DNA of 36,175 nt, from contig NAJO01000102.1 of NCBI GenBank assembly GCA_002077065.1, positions 1 through 36,175 on the forward strand. Direction: 5' to 3'. How positions within the stretch are numbered: position 1 is the first letter of the stretch; every line of letters begins with the position of its first letter. The notes under the pieces are model-generated. The model was not told where the DNA came from, did not search any database, and saw only the letters and a list, made by a program, of their open reading frames with translations. Made by a program: the position numbers and the translations under genes. Below are positions 9,380 through 20,619 of this stretch, piece by piece. The DNA comes from Cryoendolithus antarcticus. Lineage: Eukaryota; Ascomycota; Dothideomycetes; Cladosporiales; Cladosporiaceae.

Positions 9380-12300
9380 CTACATCACCACGCAGTCCTC
9401 ACCAATCTGTATCCTCACAGCTTGCCCATCTTCGCCCTCCTCGCCACCCTCGAGCTCGAAGCCAAAGTCGCCATCCTCATCTGTAGCTCCAGCGGTCTCA
9501 CCTCGAGCAGTACGCTGAGCGTGTAGTCTGGTCGCAAGCTGCATGAGCATCGATCGCTGGGGACCAGATTGTCAGCGATTGGATTGCTCCCAGGATAAGT
9601 ACTCCACTCGAGATGATGTTGAGCTGACAGCGTGGAACGTGGCGTGAGCATAGTAGCCCCGTGATTTGGGTTCTGGGGACGAAGTCGACGAGATTGACCA
9701 TCAATCTACATGCCATGCCTCCCAAGCAGCATCATGAGTAACTGCGGCGGAATGCTACGTACCGAAATAAGGGAGTCCTGATTGCCTCCCCTCCGATCGA
9801 CATCATTCCGCGCCATGATCTCCGTGGCCTCATGCATACGTCTCCGGCTTGTCAGACCCGTGGGCGCAACATAGGTTTCATCCAGCTGATCGTCCAATGT
9901 CTGGGTGGGGATCGCAGGTTCAGAAGTCGTACGCGGACGCTCAGCATCCGAGCGCCGTAGTCCTCGTCTGCCTAGCCTATGCGGCCATGCGATAGAGGAG
10001 AACTCATCCGCATCGTGCGCCGTGATCTCCCTTCCCAGTCTCGCAGCCTCCCGGGCACGAGAATCCGGCGAGAAGATCTTGATAGTGTGATCAATACCAC
10101 TTACAGCCAGCATCGGCTCGTATGGGTGACTCTGGATCACATTGACTACCTCGCCGTCCCCCTCAAGCACGTTCACCAGCTCAGTCGTTCGGCGGTCCCA
10201 GATGAAGAAGTTGCCATCGTCAGATCCGGAGACTACATACTCGTCATCGAGACCAAAGAAATTGACATCTTTGACGGTCTTGACGTTGCAGTGACCGCGA
10301 TACGTGCGAGTTGAGGCGCTGCAAGGTATGTTTGCTGCAATCTTCGAGCGCTGTTGCTGGCGAGTCCATGCAGAGTGGTAGCGATACCCAAGATTGGGAA
10401 CGCCGTCTTCTTCGTCGGGCTCGGAGGAGGACTCGTCCTCAGCACTACCAGCGTGATCGCTGTCGTTAGCTTCATCGTCGTAGTCATCGCGCATCTGCTC
10501 GTCCTCGTTGTCGTCGTCATCAGTGTCGTTATCGTCGTTCTCTTCATCAACCATCATCTCTCCTGCGGCGTGTAAGTCACTCGGTCCATCGGGCTTCAGG
10601 CCGCGAGCCGCACCTTCCTCAGCGTCTACTCCGACTTCATCACCATGATCATCGCCGATTGTTATGTCGTCCTCGCCCACAGTTGATGACGTAGCTTCGT
10701 CCAGCTCCCTCACAACTCGGCCGAGTCCACCAAACGCACGATCAACGTACGTGAGAGTGATGTCTTCAGCAGCATTCATCAATACGCCCCGCCCGACTTT
10801 TGCCGCCCAGAATCGCGTTGCTGCTTGCCTGTCTTGCGCCTGTATGCGATCGCTGCCTTCAGCATGAATCACTGCCGACGATAAATCCGCAAAAGGCACC
10901 TTGACGGCAGCGGCGAAAGCAGTGACTGCCACTTGTTCCGAAGGAAAGGCCTGTCGGCTGACATCGGTCTCGAATTGATTCGCCGACGGATTGTAGATCG
11001 GCCGATCAGTAGCCATAGCCATCAGATACGGTATCAGGAACTCGTCGATCGCTTCTGCAGAGGCTTCACTCTCGGGGATAGGCAAGCGCATGGCCGACTT
11101 CGCACTCGGTGATGTGCCTGCTGATCGAGTGAAGCCTTCGATCAGGCGTCCGAGACCGGAGTCCAGCCATAGCGTGATGGCCTTCGAAAAGTCATGGCCG
11201 AACAGTTCTGCCTGAGACGGCGGCAGATCATTTCGTCGGGCCTCCACTACAGTAAAGGGTACGACCAAGGGACTTGTGGTACCAGACGGCGTCTGAAGTC
11301 TGCCACCGAGCACTCGAGACAGTACGCCAGCTGTCTGCACAAAGCGCCGTGTGCTCTCGCGGTCTAATCGCAAGATGCGCTGCTTCGACACTTCACTTGG
11401 CATAGGCTCCATGGGATACGTCCATTCTTGCATAACTCGGTCCAGGTCCGAAAGTATGCTGGCACAGTGGCCGAGTGCAGTGGTGTATCTGGGGGCAGAT
11501 ACTGCAGTCTCGCCGTTCGGATCGAACAAGGCCTTGCGTATCCGGACTGTTGCCTTGGCCAACCGCTGCGCTTCGCGTTGCTTGTTAGTCAGTAGACCAA
11601 GAGCGTCTTGTGACAAGTACTCAGGATTTGGGATCGAGATCTGCTCCTCTTGCCCATTCTGGTAGCGGATCCGCAGAGACGCTGAGCCGTCACTGGCGCC
11701 AGTAGTGATAAACCTGTTCATCGTCTGATTCCGTTCAGTCCCAGTCTTGCGCTTCCGCTTCCTCGGTAAGCTTTCTCCGCTTCTTCTGCTATTGTTCCTC
11801 CGTGCTACAGTTTTGTCTCGGCTTGCAGTCTCTTCCGCCTCACGAATAAGATCGAAGGAATAGACGTGGTCGCCACTCCAGCTCACGATCATCTCATCGG
11901 GCCTAGCATCGCTAATCTTGAGTGCTGTGATGTGTCCGTTATCTCTGCTCGCCATCGCCTGCTGACCGTGTGGTGCAAACTTCCTTACACACCTCGTCGC
12001 ATCTCCCATCTGATCTTCCTCGTTCGTCGTGCTCCGGCGTGAGTTTCCCGCGCCAGCCTCCTGTCCTCTGTCCCTGCCAGTCATTCGACGATCGTGTAAG
12101 AAAGCATGCAGGTGTCCACCCCCGAGTGCGATGTAATGCGGCTGCGAACCAGAGCAGGAAATGGAGTTGAGACTAAGGTTGAAACGCTTGTAGGAGATGA
12201 GGGGAGGCGGTACATTACCTCCACCCCTCGAAGAAGGGTAGGCTGACGAAGGCTGGCGAAGATCCCATTGCCGGACTTCGCCATCTTCAGAGCAGGTCAG

Positions 12301-12870
12301 GAAGAGGTGCGGCGAGCTCTCCGTCACGATCCGCTTGACTCGATCGCCGTGGCTTCGGTAGACGCGGCAGTCTGTATCGCCGTCGTTCATATACCTCACG
12401 CCATCGTAGACACTATTCCTGCCGCGTCTTCGACCCTCGGTAGCCATATTTGATGCCGCAGATGGTGTTCGGCTTTGCCCAGCGTACTCTAGGTCGAAGA
12501 CTCGCACCTCATTATCGCCAGCTGCCGTGATGACCGTCCGATCTTGGCTGTGCGGCATGAACTTGACCGAGAAGATGTTGGCTCTATGCCCGGTCGCGAC
12601 TGTGGCGGCGAGCTGGAACTGCTTCTCGCCATCAGGTGCCTGATACCGGTGGATGTTCAGATGCTGATCGTCCGAGCCCGAAGCCAGCAGGTTGCCCGAC
12701 TTGGACCATGACAAGGCATTGACACATCCACTGTGACCATCTAGCTCGTTGACGATGTCGAGATTCTTGACTATCGAGCGATCGCTGTACAGCTTTCGAT
12801 ACGACCTTAGCTTGATCGCATAGTCCGAGCACTCGCGCTCGAGGAGCTTCGTTGTCAACGTCTCCTTCAT
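9380..12870 (-). CDS. WD40 protein, DCAF6/DCAF8 (iqw1-like)
   Basis: Likely substrate receptor for a DDB1-CUL4 ubiquitin ligase, by resemblance to the DCAF6/8 group and fission yeast iqw1; the role is inferred. Exon 1 runs 12870-9763 and the terminal exon 9556-9380, predicting 1094 residues, long for the family. The start ATG sits in GCCATGA and begins MKETLTTKLLERE; the open frame extends upstream but has no ATG. The first WD repeat is at about 41-75 (NELDGHSGCVNALSWSKSGN). A second WD block at about 860-935 contains YRGHCNVKTVKDVNFFGLDD and HTIKIFSPD. Between them lie a long insert and an Asp/Glu-rich stretch (about 765-830). The last intron, 9557-9762 (206 bp), is longer than its neighbours and could hide a small exon. 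The chosen terminal exon ends GEDCVVM and keeps phase. Reading through instead stops at 9706-9708. Confidence 0.82.
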
Positions 12871-13137
12871 GGCCGCCGTCGATGCGGTGCTTAGTAGGTG
12901 TAGAGCCCCTATGCTATCAGCGGTGCGAGAAGGACGCACAAACTACCTGCAGCAGGTTTAGGAAACGAAGATGTAGACTCATGTTGTGCTAGAGGTGCAA
13001 TCGTCACTGCCTTCCATCTCACGTGTCGGCCCGTCTCTGCTTCCGACATCACTAACTCCGTACTCCGAGCTCATATGTATTGACAAGGCACACCTCATAA
13101 AGTCACTTTGGCCTACATCACTGACCATGCGCTTACC
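12871..13137. promoter_or_regulatory. Divergent promoter, WD40 gene / GPI17
   Basis: The two start codons are 267 bp apart and point away from each other, so this stretch must serve both genes. No clear TATA box is visible on either side. It also contains the start of a tiny upstream reading frame that ends on the GPI17 start codon. Confidence 0.6.
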
Positions 13138-13141
13138 ATGA
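13127..13141 (+). promoter_or_regulatory. Four-codon uORF overlapping the GPI17 start
   Basis: ATG CGC TTA CCA TGA begins 11 bases before the main ATG (13138), and its stop overlaps that ATG as CCATGA. Both ATGs have a C or A three bases before them (ACCATGC and ACCATGA). Such a stop-start overlap could lower initiation or allow reinitiation. It matters only if the transcript starts upstream of 13127, which is not known. Confidence 0.45.
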
Positions 13142-14792
13142 GCAAGGTAGACCCCTCATCAGAGGGTACTGCTGATGTCAGCAATGAGAAGGCTGCGACT
13201 CCTCCCCAAAGCGCGGCGCATACTACCCGCCGTCGACTCATCATTTTCGCCTTCTGGGCGGTCGTCGTAGCACTCGGGCTGCCACACTGGGTATGGACGA
13301 CCGCAGTGTACCGATCCGATCTACCGGTCGATGCTATGACAAGTTGGTCAGCAGGCAAGGTGGGTGTATTGATGTTTGTCTCAATAGCTCTGCGTCCTGA
13401 CTTTTGTAGGCATGTAAAGTACGCTTTCCAATCACCATCGATTTGCAAAGCTCGTCTATGTCAGTAGAGCAGCGTGCTAGCGTCACCGTCAGACTGGATG
13501 CGCTACTCAATGTGCACGGAGATGCCTCGCCTTATCACTACAAGGTGTCACCCGCAGCAGACCGATCCGTTTCCCCAACGGTATTACTGCAGCTCGAGAC
13601 AGACGACAGCGACAGTGGGCTGCACTACACTCTGGACCCCTGGTCGCCGACTGTGACTGTCACCCGCGGACCGATAACACCGGGAGATGATGACCTCCTC
13701 GCATCTCAGCTACATCAAGTAATGCAGCAGATCATGGTAGACGAGCATGCCTCCATCGCCCTACTGCTACGTGACAGCCCGCTGCAGACCAACTTCCGAG
13801 ATGGTTCAGCCTTCACGTCGCGATTCGAGTCACTACAACGACGAACGACCCGGGCATTCAAACCGGCGCCATCGTATCACCTAACGATTTCATTGTTCTC
13901 GGGCGGGTCAGCTCCTTCATCGTGGGACATCAAGACCGCCACCGAGCAATACATCTCTCCACTGCTCAGCGCCCTATTGTCGATCAGCAACTTCACAGTC
14001 GACACCCAAGTCCAATTGCACGCCTCAATCTCACCAGCCATAGCCGGCCCGACCTTCGAGGCCGCGACAAACACCTGGACGCTTCTCGCAACTGATCTAA
14101 GCGGCTTCGTGAACGCTGTCGAATGGCCACTTAGTCCAGGCATCGGGTCCGGCTCGACCATCAATCTCATCCTCTATGTTCCTCACCCCAGGCAGATGCC
14201 TCTGATACTGTACGGCGGCGGCAATTCCTGGATCGTACCTCAGTGGGGCGGTGTGCAGATCCTGAATTTACCCAGCAATACTACCTCGCATCTCAGTGCA
14301 GCGGATCTAGAGCCCGTGATGCTCACCTTCGCCGACCAGCTGATGTCGCTTCTCGGTGTGCCCGACTCACCCTCGTCGCTGGCTCTGCGAATCGCAAGTC
14401 TGCAGCGGCAGCGTACCATATCCCTTGTCCTGTCCGCGTCCTCCACACTTGGCGCACTGGTGCGGCTGACTCGCAAGCTGCAGTCGATAGCAATACCCAA
14501 GACCGTCGCACACTCTGTCGACCTCACAATCTCACACCTCGAGCAAGCATGCACAGCACTCAGCGAAGGAAACTACACCGCCGCTCTTACGAGTGCGAAA
14601 GTAGCCGAGGCAGAAGCCGAGAAAGCGTTCTTCGAACCCAGTATGGTAGGACAAGTCTACTTCCCCGAAGAACATAAGTTCGCGGTGTACGTGCCGCTGC
14701 TGGGTCCGATGGGCGTGCCGTTGGTGATGACGTTGATCAAGGAAATCAGAGGGCTGATTGGAAGGAGGAAGGGGAAGGTGAAAGTGGGGTGA
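13138..14792 (+). CDS. GPI17: GPI transamidase subunit PIG-S / Gpi17
   Basis: Subunit of the ER GPI transamidase, which swaps the C-terminal signal of proteins for a GPI anchor. Exons 13138-13359 and 13410-14792, separated by a 50 bp intron (GTGGGT..TTGTAG), give 534 residues, the usual size. The splice restores the family-typical SWSAGKACKVRFPITIDL. It has the expected two-anchor layout: an N-terminal membrane segment at about 33-53 (FAFWAVVVALGLPHWVW), a large luminal domain, and a C-terminal segment at about 500-520 (YVPLLGPMGVPLVMTLIKEI) followed by a basic tail. It is divergent from the WD40 gene and convergent with SPT5, whose stop is only 137 bp away. Confidence 0.93.
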
Positions 14793-14929
14793 TGGTAGGG
14801 TTGGTAGCTGTATGCATGCCGCTCCATTGAATGTACCCTCTTTGAGCCATGACCTGGCTGCTCCCGCCCAGTCTATTGATACAGCTCCCTACCCAATGCA
14901 TGCCCTTTTGCCCAAGTACACCTCCCAGC

Positions 14930-17900
14930 CTACTCATACCTTGGCCCATCATCAGCAAACGGCGCGGGCGTCTCGGGAAAGCCACCTGGTGTTGCATAGT
15001 TATTGCCTCTGTAGCCGCCAGGCGTAGGCTGATCGCCGTAGTTGCCAGGTGTAGGCGCCGAGTTGAAGCCAGGTGTGGGTGCGTCCATGCCTCCGCTCCA
15101 GCCTGGTGTTCTGCCACCGGGCTGATGCGCTGGTGTTCGCTGGAAATATCTGTCAGTATGTGTGATCAACGAAGGTTCCCTTCAGAAGCACTCACTCCAC
15201 CACCACCGCCACCACCCCAGACACTGCCACCACCATAGCTCGTTTGCCCGCCATAGCTAGTTTGCCCTCCATAGCTCGTCTGACCACCGTATGATGTCTG
15301 ACCACCATAGCTTGTCTGCCCACCTCCCATAGCGCCGCCTCCATACGCGGTCCCGCCGCCACCACCACCCGAGCTCCAAGCCGGCCCACTCGCAGCCCAA
15401 GCTGGCGTCTTCGAGCCAGCACCCATTGCATATGAAGGCGTCCGTCCACCAGAAGGCATCGAGCCGAAGCCACCCGGAGTCTGCCCTCCAGTGGCCATAC
15501 GACCAGGCGCAACGGGAGGAGCGCGCATCATGCCGCCAGCTCGCGCATCGCCGCCGATACCCTGGATGGGCTGGCCGGTCTTCTCGTCCACAATGGCAAG
15601 CTTATCGCGCGGTATCATGGCCTTCTTGTTCTTAGCGTGAAGCTCGACCGTTGCTGTAGTGTCGGTAGTATCTTTGACAATGCCGATCATACCCTTCTGC
15701 GGCCCGAGCTTGATCTTGACAGTCTTACCAATCAGCTTATCCCTGCCACGGAAGACAGGCGGAGGCATAGAAGGCGCACCACCTGCTGGTTTGCCACCTA
15801 GGCCGGGCTTTGCTGCTCGACCATCCTTTGCAGCGACACTGATCAAATTCGACGCTCGCGTAACCCAGACACCGGCATGTTCTTGGAGTTCCCGGTTGCG
15901 TGACCAGACAAAGTTGCGGTGCATGTGAACGATGCGCCCCACTCGTTGCTCCCCGCCGAACTCCTTGACTTGATCATCAGGCTTCATTTCGTTGCCATCG
16001 CGGTCTGCAGCGATGGCGCCACGGCGGTCGATACGGCCGGAGATGTTGCTTGGCAGCAGTGCTCGGATTGCGCCAGTCTGGTCAAGCACGCGTAGACTTT
16101 CGCGGTCGACTTTGACGATGCACCCGGCGGTCGTGGCATCCAACTGCACCAGGTCGAACAAGCTGTACGGCGAGTTGCCCACCACACCACCCGAATCATC
16201 ACTCTTGCGCAAGTCTTTGCTAAAGACTATGACTTCCTGATTATTCGAGTCGGTGACCAGGGTGATCTTGTCATCTTTAATTCTCACAACAGATCCTACC
16301 TCGTCGAGGTACTTGCTTCCGCCGATGACCTTTACGTGATCACCCTCCTCGAAGAACTTGCGCAGGTCTTGCACAGGGACCTCGATCGACTGGCCGTTCA
16401 TCGTCCCTGCTCGCACCTCGACAGACACCAGATCACCGTAGACTTTCTTGGCGACACCGTAGAGTCCCTTCTGCTCTCCACGGAAGATGATAACACGGTC
16501 TCCAGGCTGGAAGACTGATCCAGTGTTCGTACGTAGTGTAGCAGCTAGCGCAGTCAGATCAAGACCCTCTGTCCCCTCCTCGGTGCTAGAAGCGAACTTC
16601 GTCACTTCTTCCAGCGTCGGATTGACGTCCTCGAGCTGCAAGTTGTTGATGCGGAAGTTCTCCTCCAAGAAGCCATTGATGTACTCCTTGTTCTGGTATG
16701 TAAAGCCGTTGGATCCCAAGGCAGCCGAGCGTTGCAGGTATCGCGCGTGTCGCTTCTTAGCATCGCTCTCGCTGAAGAGCTTTGGTGCTGGTCGCAAAGT
16801 CGATGCAGGACGTTTCCGCTTGACGCCATTCGCGTCTTGTAGGGGTGCATTGGCGTCATCAGTCAGACCGTAGTCCAGGCGTGGCACGAGGCGAAGAGTG
16901 ACGTTGACATTGTTAGCTTCAACATCAGACACCTGAGCCAGATCGCCTGCATACAGCCCGCGCTTGACACGGACGTACATTCCCGGCTCGAGCTGCTTGG
17001 TCTTCTTGGTGCGGAGCAGATCCACCATCTCGTCGAGTGGAATCATCATTGGCTTGACAGACAGGAAGATATGCGAGATGCCTTCAAATGCAGGCGCTAT
17101 ATCTTCCTGGCGACGGCACTCGATGTAGAGATTGCCACTCATGGCGCCTTCACGATGGAATGCTGAGATGATGCGTGTCGGCTCTCGCGTCTTAGCAAGG
17201 TCGAAGATCCTCTGAGTGACGGCCGTGATGATCTCGCGCTCTTTGCCCGGTCGACACTTGAGGCGGTAGATGCGAGGGTCCTCGACGGAAGGCATCATCA
17301 CCCTCCGATCGAGGTAGCCCTGTGCACCGACGTTGCCAGTCCGTTGCTGTCGGCCGTACCGCTCTTTCAGCCGCTTCGCCTCCTCTTCAGCATCCATGTG
17401 CATCTGCGCGTCGCGTTGACGGTCGAGCTCACGGTGTTTGCGGTCGTCACGATCAGCACCAGGGGGCAACTCTTGGAGGTCATCCGGGTGCATCTCTTCG
17501 CCTGGCAAGTCATCGTCTTCCTCCGGCTCCTCCTCTTCGTCTTCGTCGACTTCAGCTTCCACATCGATGAATTGATTGCGTGCCTGCTTCCTCCGGCGTT
17601 TGCGCGTTGGCTGCCCCTCGATGTCATCGTCCTCGTCCTCGTCTTCATCCTCGTCATCGTCATCGCCCTCGCCTGCCAGATCTTCGCCAGGATCTTGATC
17701 TTCATCCGCAGGATCCTTGACCTCTGAGTCGTCCTTCAATTCGTCTTCATCATCCGATCCGCCAGCTGACCGCCGCGATGCTGACCGCGACGATGGCTTC
17801 TCTGCGGCATTTCCGTTACTTGTAGGCTTGGCGTCACGCTCATCATCAGATCCTGCTGCCTGGTCTGGGTTGAAGTCGTCCTCCGATCCCTCGTCGTCGC

Positions 17901-17934
17901 CGAAGTCCTGGTTCAGGATATCCCGCGTGGACAT
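14930..17934 (-). CDS. SPT5: Transcription elongation factor SPT5
   Basis: Large subunit of the Spt4-Spt5 (DSIF) complex, which clamps RNA polymerase II and couples elongation to RNA processing. Exons 17934-15196 and 15139-14930 with a 56 bp intron (GTGAGT..TTCCAG, branch ACTGAC) give 982 residues. Order: acidic N-terminus with long Asp/Glu runs (about 1-200); NGN domain at about 220-310 (RIYRLKCRPGKEREIITAVT); KOW domains near 318-358, 471-505, 528-575, 585-630 and 726-780 (IGKTVKIKLGPQKGMIG); and a C-terminal repeat region after about 800. That tail has five tandem GGQTSY units, then TPGG/TPG-type repeats (PTPGGYRGNNYATPGGFPE) like the phosphorylated CTR of other Spt5 proteins. The tail exon is clearly needed, because the unspliced frame stops at once. 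Confidence 0.96.
15233..15322 (-). repeat. 18 bp coding minisatellite in SPT5
   Basis: Five adjacent 18 bp units related to CCATAGCTCGTTTGCCCG (15233-15250, 15251-15268, 15269-15286, 15287-15304, 15305-15322) encode the GGQTSY hexapeptides of the Spt5 tail. Differences are mostly at silent positions, so the peptide is conserved while the DNA drifts. Confidence 0.88.
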
Positions 17935-18672
17935 GTTTGCAGTGCTGTAGTCGCGGGGAACCAAGCTGGGAAGTGCCGCCTTGATTGACTGCAGCGTCTA
18001 CCAAGTGAGCAGACTGGAACGTGGGAGGTATGAATGGGCAATGAGACGTGCAAGAAAAGGGCGTATGGTGTTGTGGGAGGACATGTACAGCAGTGAATAA
18101 GGTGATCCTGATTGGGAGTTAGCGTGCGGAGCGGGGACGCGGGCAAGCGGTAGCAGCCGTGCTGTGGCTCGGTCGCTCCTGCTTCACAATTGTCAAAGAT
18201 CGCAACATATGTTACATATCGTATCTCAGATGGAGTCCGTTTCAAAATCTGCACGATGCTCTCACACGCGAGAATTGCCTCGCTATGTCATGGCGGTTGT
18301 ATCGGGCAAGTCGACGGCCAACTCAGGAGGACATGGACAGCTGCACGCGAGCCGCGATCGCCACGTGAAGCGAGCTGAGCCACAACTCTAGACCCTGCGC
18401 TTCCACCTCCAAGTCAGCCAGCAGATCTACCGCGCATTCATAGCTCAAGTCGTCCGCGCAGTCTCGTCGTAGCACTGTCCCATACACTCTGTACGATAAA
18501 ATTGTTCGTGAGACTGCCGACTAAAGATATTGGCTTCCCAATCATTCATTTTCACCCCGTCGCAGAGCACCAGCGAATCTGGGCATCGCCAGCGCGCAAG
18601 GTCCCAACACTTCGGCATGCTACCTAGATCCCAGCGCTCGCGCACGCTACAATAATCACCGCGCGTACAACC
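17935..18672. promoter_or_regulatory. Divergent promoter, SPT5 / membrane protein gene
   Basis: The start codons of SPT5 and the downstream forward gene are 738 bp apart and diverge. Small open frames here have no supportable coding character. No obvious TATA box or palindromic operator was seen. Confidence 0.5.
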
Positions 18673-20146
18673 ATGATCTCCCAGCTACAGAGATCAAGAT
18701 TCTATCGACGCGCAGAGAGGCCAAGCACAGTTGCGACAGTCGCGGTAAGCACCTTAATATTGCATAGAGTTCGACGTTTGAATCCACTCTGATCCCGAAC
18801 AGACCATTGTCTCACTCGCCGTCGCCTTCATCTTCGTGGTCTTTGCCTACCTGGGTCTGCGTTGGCTGCGCGCACGACACTCAAATCCCAAATATGTGCC
18901 GACACGATATCTCAAGACTGCGTGGAGAAAGTGGAACCCGCGAGGCCTGACACAGAGCAAGGGTGCATATTCAAACAGACTACAGGATGGCAGCTCAGGA
19001 CCGACACTGCACTTGCGGAGTGACAATCGGAGTGCGCGATCAAGTGCACATCTGCCAGACCTCGAGCATGATGCGCAAGCCGGGGCGAACAGTACCACGG
19101 GTGATACTGGAGTGGATAGGAACACGAGCGTTCGATCGATCATGACACTACCAGCTTACTCACGCTCTGTACGGGAAAGTGAGCGAGTGCTAGGACGTGA
19201 AGGGGAGCGATCTGGAATCGACGTGGTGATCGAAGCACCCGAAACGGTCGAAGAAGAGGAAGAAAGGCGAGATGAGGAGATGGAGAGTCTGTACCAGATC
19301 CGCGCGCAACGGCGACGCGAGATTGCGGAACGAGAAGCACGACGAAACGCACGGCGGGAAGCCAGAGCTCGAGGAGATCTGGTCGCCCTGCAAGCGCTCC
19401 GAGAAGACTCTCTAGCCCGCGCAGAGCTTCGAGACATCACTGCCAATGCTACGACGATGATAGCAGAGCACCATTCACGCTCTCGCGAACGAAGAGTCAG
19501 CAGCGTATCCTACGCAGACCTGGGCGTTGCGCGACACGACGGCACGCGATTGCGAGGCAACTCGACTGACTCCGACCACCGGCCTTTGCTTGACTCTGCA
19601 GCCAGTATATCCGGCAACACGATTAGACCCTGGGTGACCGGCGACAGCCTCAGTATACATCGCCGAGACCGATCAGGCAGCTCCGCAATGTCAGTGATGA
19701 CTGGATCCGATGTCTCGGATCAAGAGCTTGAACTCCCACCCTTTGGCCGCGCTGGCGACCATTTCGAAGTTGTCGCGCAACGGCACTCGAGACAAGGGTC
19801 TCGAGCGCACACACCTCTCGGTACACGGAGTCGAGCAAACAGCGCTGCACGACCTAGTATCGACACTGCAGACCTGGCCGAGGCTCGCGTGCCCTTACAG
19901 TCGCCCCCTGCCTACGACGGTGCTGGCTTCGAGGACGCGCCACCATACACATCACCAATTCGAGACAGACCAGACGAATTCCATCCTGGCTTCGCAAGAC
20001 CCGAGCACCACAGGACGTACTCTGCGAGTGGCGCTCCACTACTACCGGAAATCGGCAGACTACCTAGCATTCGCATAGCAGAAGCAACGCCTATTGAGCC
20101 GCGGAGACCCACAGACTTCCCTACGCTCGTGCGAGAAGCGACGTGA
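18673..20146 (+). CDS. Single-pass membrane protein, unknown function
   Basis: Exon 1 (18673-18744) and exon 2 (18803-20146) are joined across a 58 bp intron (GTAAGC..GAACAG), giving 471 residues. The splice completes one strong membrane segment at about 20-44 (VATVATIVSLAVAFIFVVFAY), followed by a basic stretch (LRWLRARH), so the long C-terminal part is probably cytosolic. Residues about 165-245 are very rich in Arg and Glu (RRREIAEREARRNARREARA) and look like a charged single helix or coiled coil. The rest is Ser/Pro/Arg-rich and probably disordered. I recognise no family. The start ATG opens a short exon that would be missed without splicing. Divergent from SPT5. Confidence 0.75.
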
Positions 20147-20619
20147 AATTAGTGAGAAAGCATGGAGATCTGTATTCGAGCGTACGAGCGATTTGTCCTA
20201 GATATGAGTGGCATTTGATGGAGCGGCGTTTGATGGAAGGGCGAGGCATACTCATCACGAAGCGACGAAGGGAATCTTGACATTGTCCATACCCATGTAA
20301 TACATGTAAACCCTACGTCCAGCATTCACAACTTTGGATTTGCGTTGCTCCTCACCAGTCTTCTCATAACTCTCTGTGCAGTAAGCTACATCGCCACGTG
20401 CCCAGCTCGTTGGCATTGAATCGCTGAGCCCCACATCAAGCCGCAGGTACAGCGACTTCACTTTCCCAATGTGTGCAACATGAACATCGCTTTTGCAGCA
20501 GATTGGATGCCTTTGCTTGTCAAACCCACAGCTGTGACCCTTCTTGCCCTCTTACCTGCGAGCGTCTGCCAATAGCGCAAGCATGCTAGCGCAGGCACCT
20601 TGACGCTTGTGCGAGCTTG
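20147..20619. other. Intergenic
   Basis: About 470 bp between two forward genes. It should contain the 3' end of the membrane-protein gene and the promoter of the phosphatase gene. No coding or RNA gene signal was seen. Confidence 0.5.

Noticed and set aside
9130..9486. Forward ORF with a BRCT-like end (IVRRHWVDSCFEAERS)
   Set aside because: Only a short stretch resembles a BRCT C-terminus, no upstream exon completes the domain, and the frame overlaps the WD40 gene's terminal exon on the other strand.
9706..9762. WD40 protein ending in LLMMLLGRHGM
   Set aside because: This is read-through of a GTACGT donor. The spliced frame gives a longer acidic C-terminus in the same phase, so read-through is kept only as an alternative.
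10354..10575. Very hydrophobic forward ORF (Val/Leu-rich)
   Set aside because: It is the antisense shadow of the WD40 gene's Asp/Glu-rich stretch; antisense of GAT/GAC/GAA codons reads as Ile, Val, Leu, Phe and Ser.
12871..12939. N-terminal extension of the WD40 gene
   Set aside because: The open frame continues upstream, but the first ATG is at 12870 in a good context.
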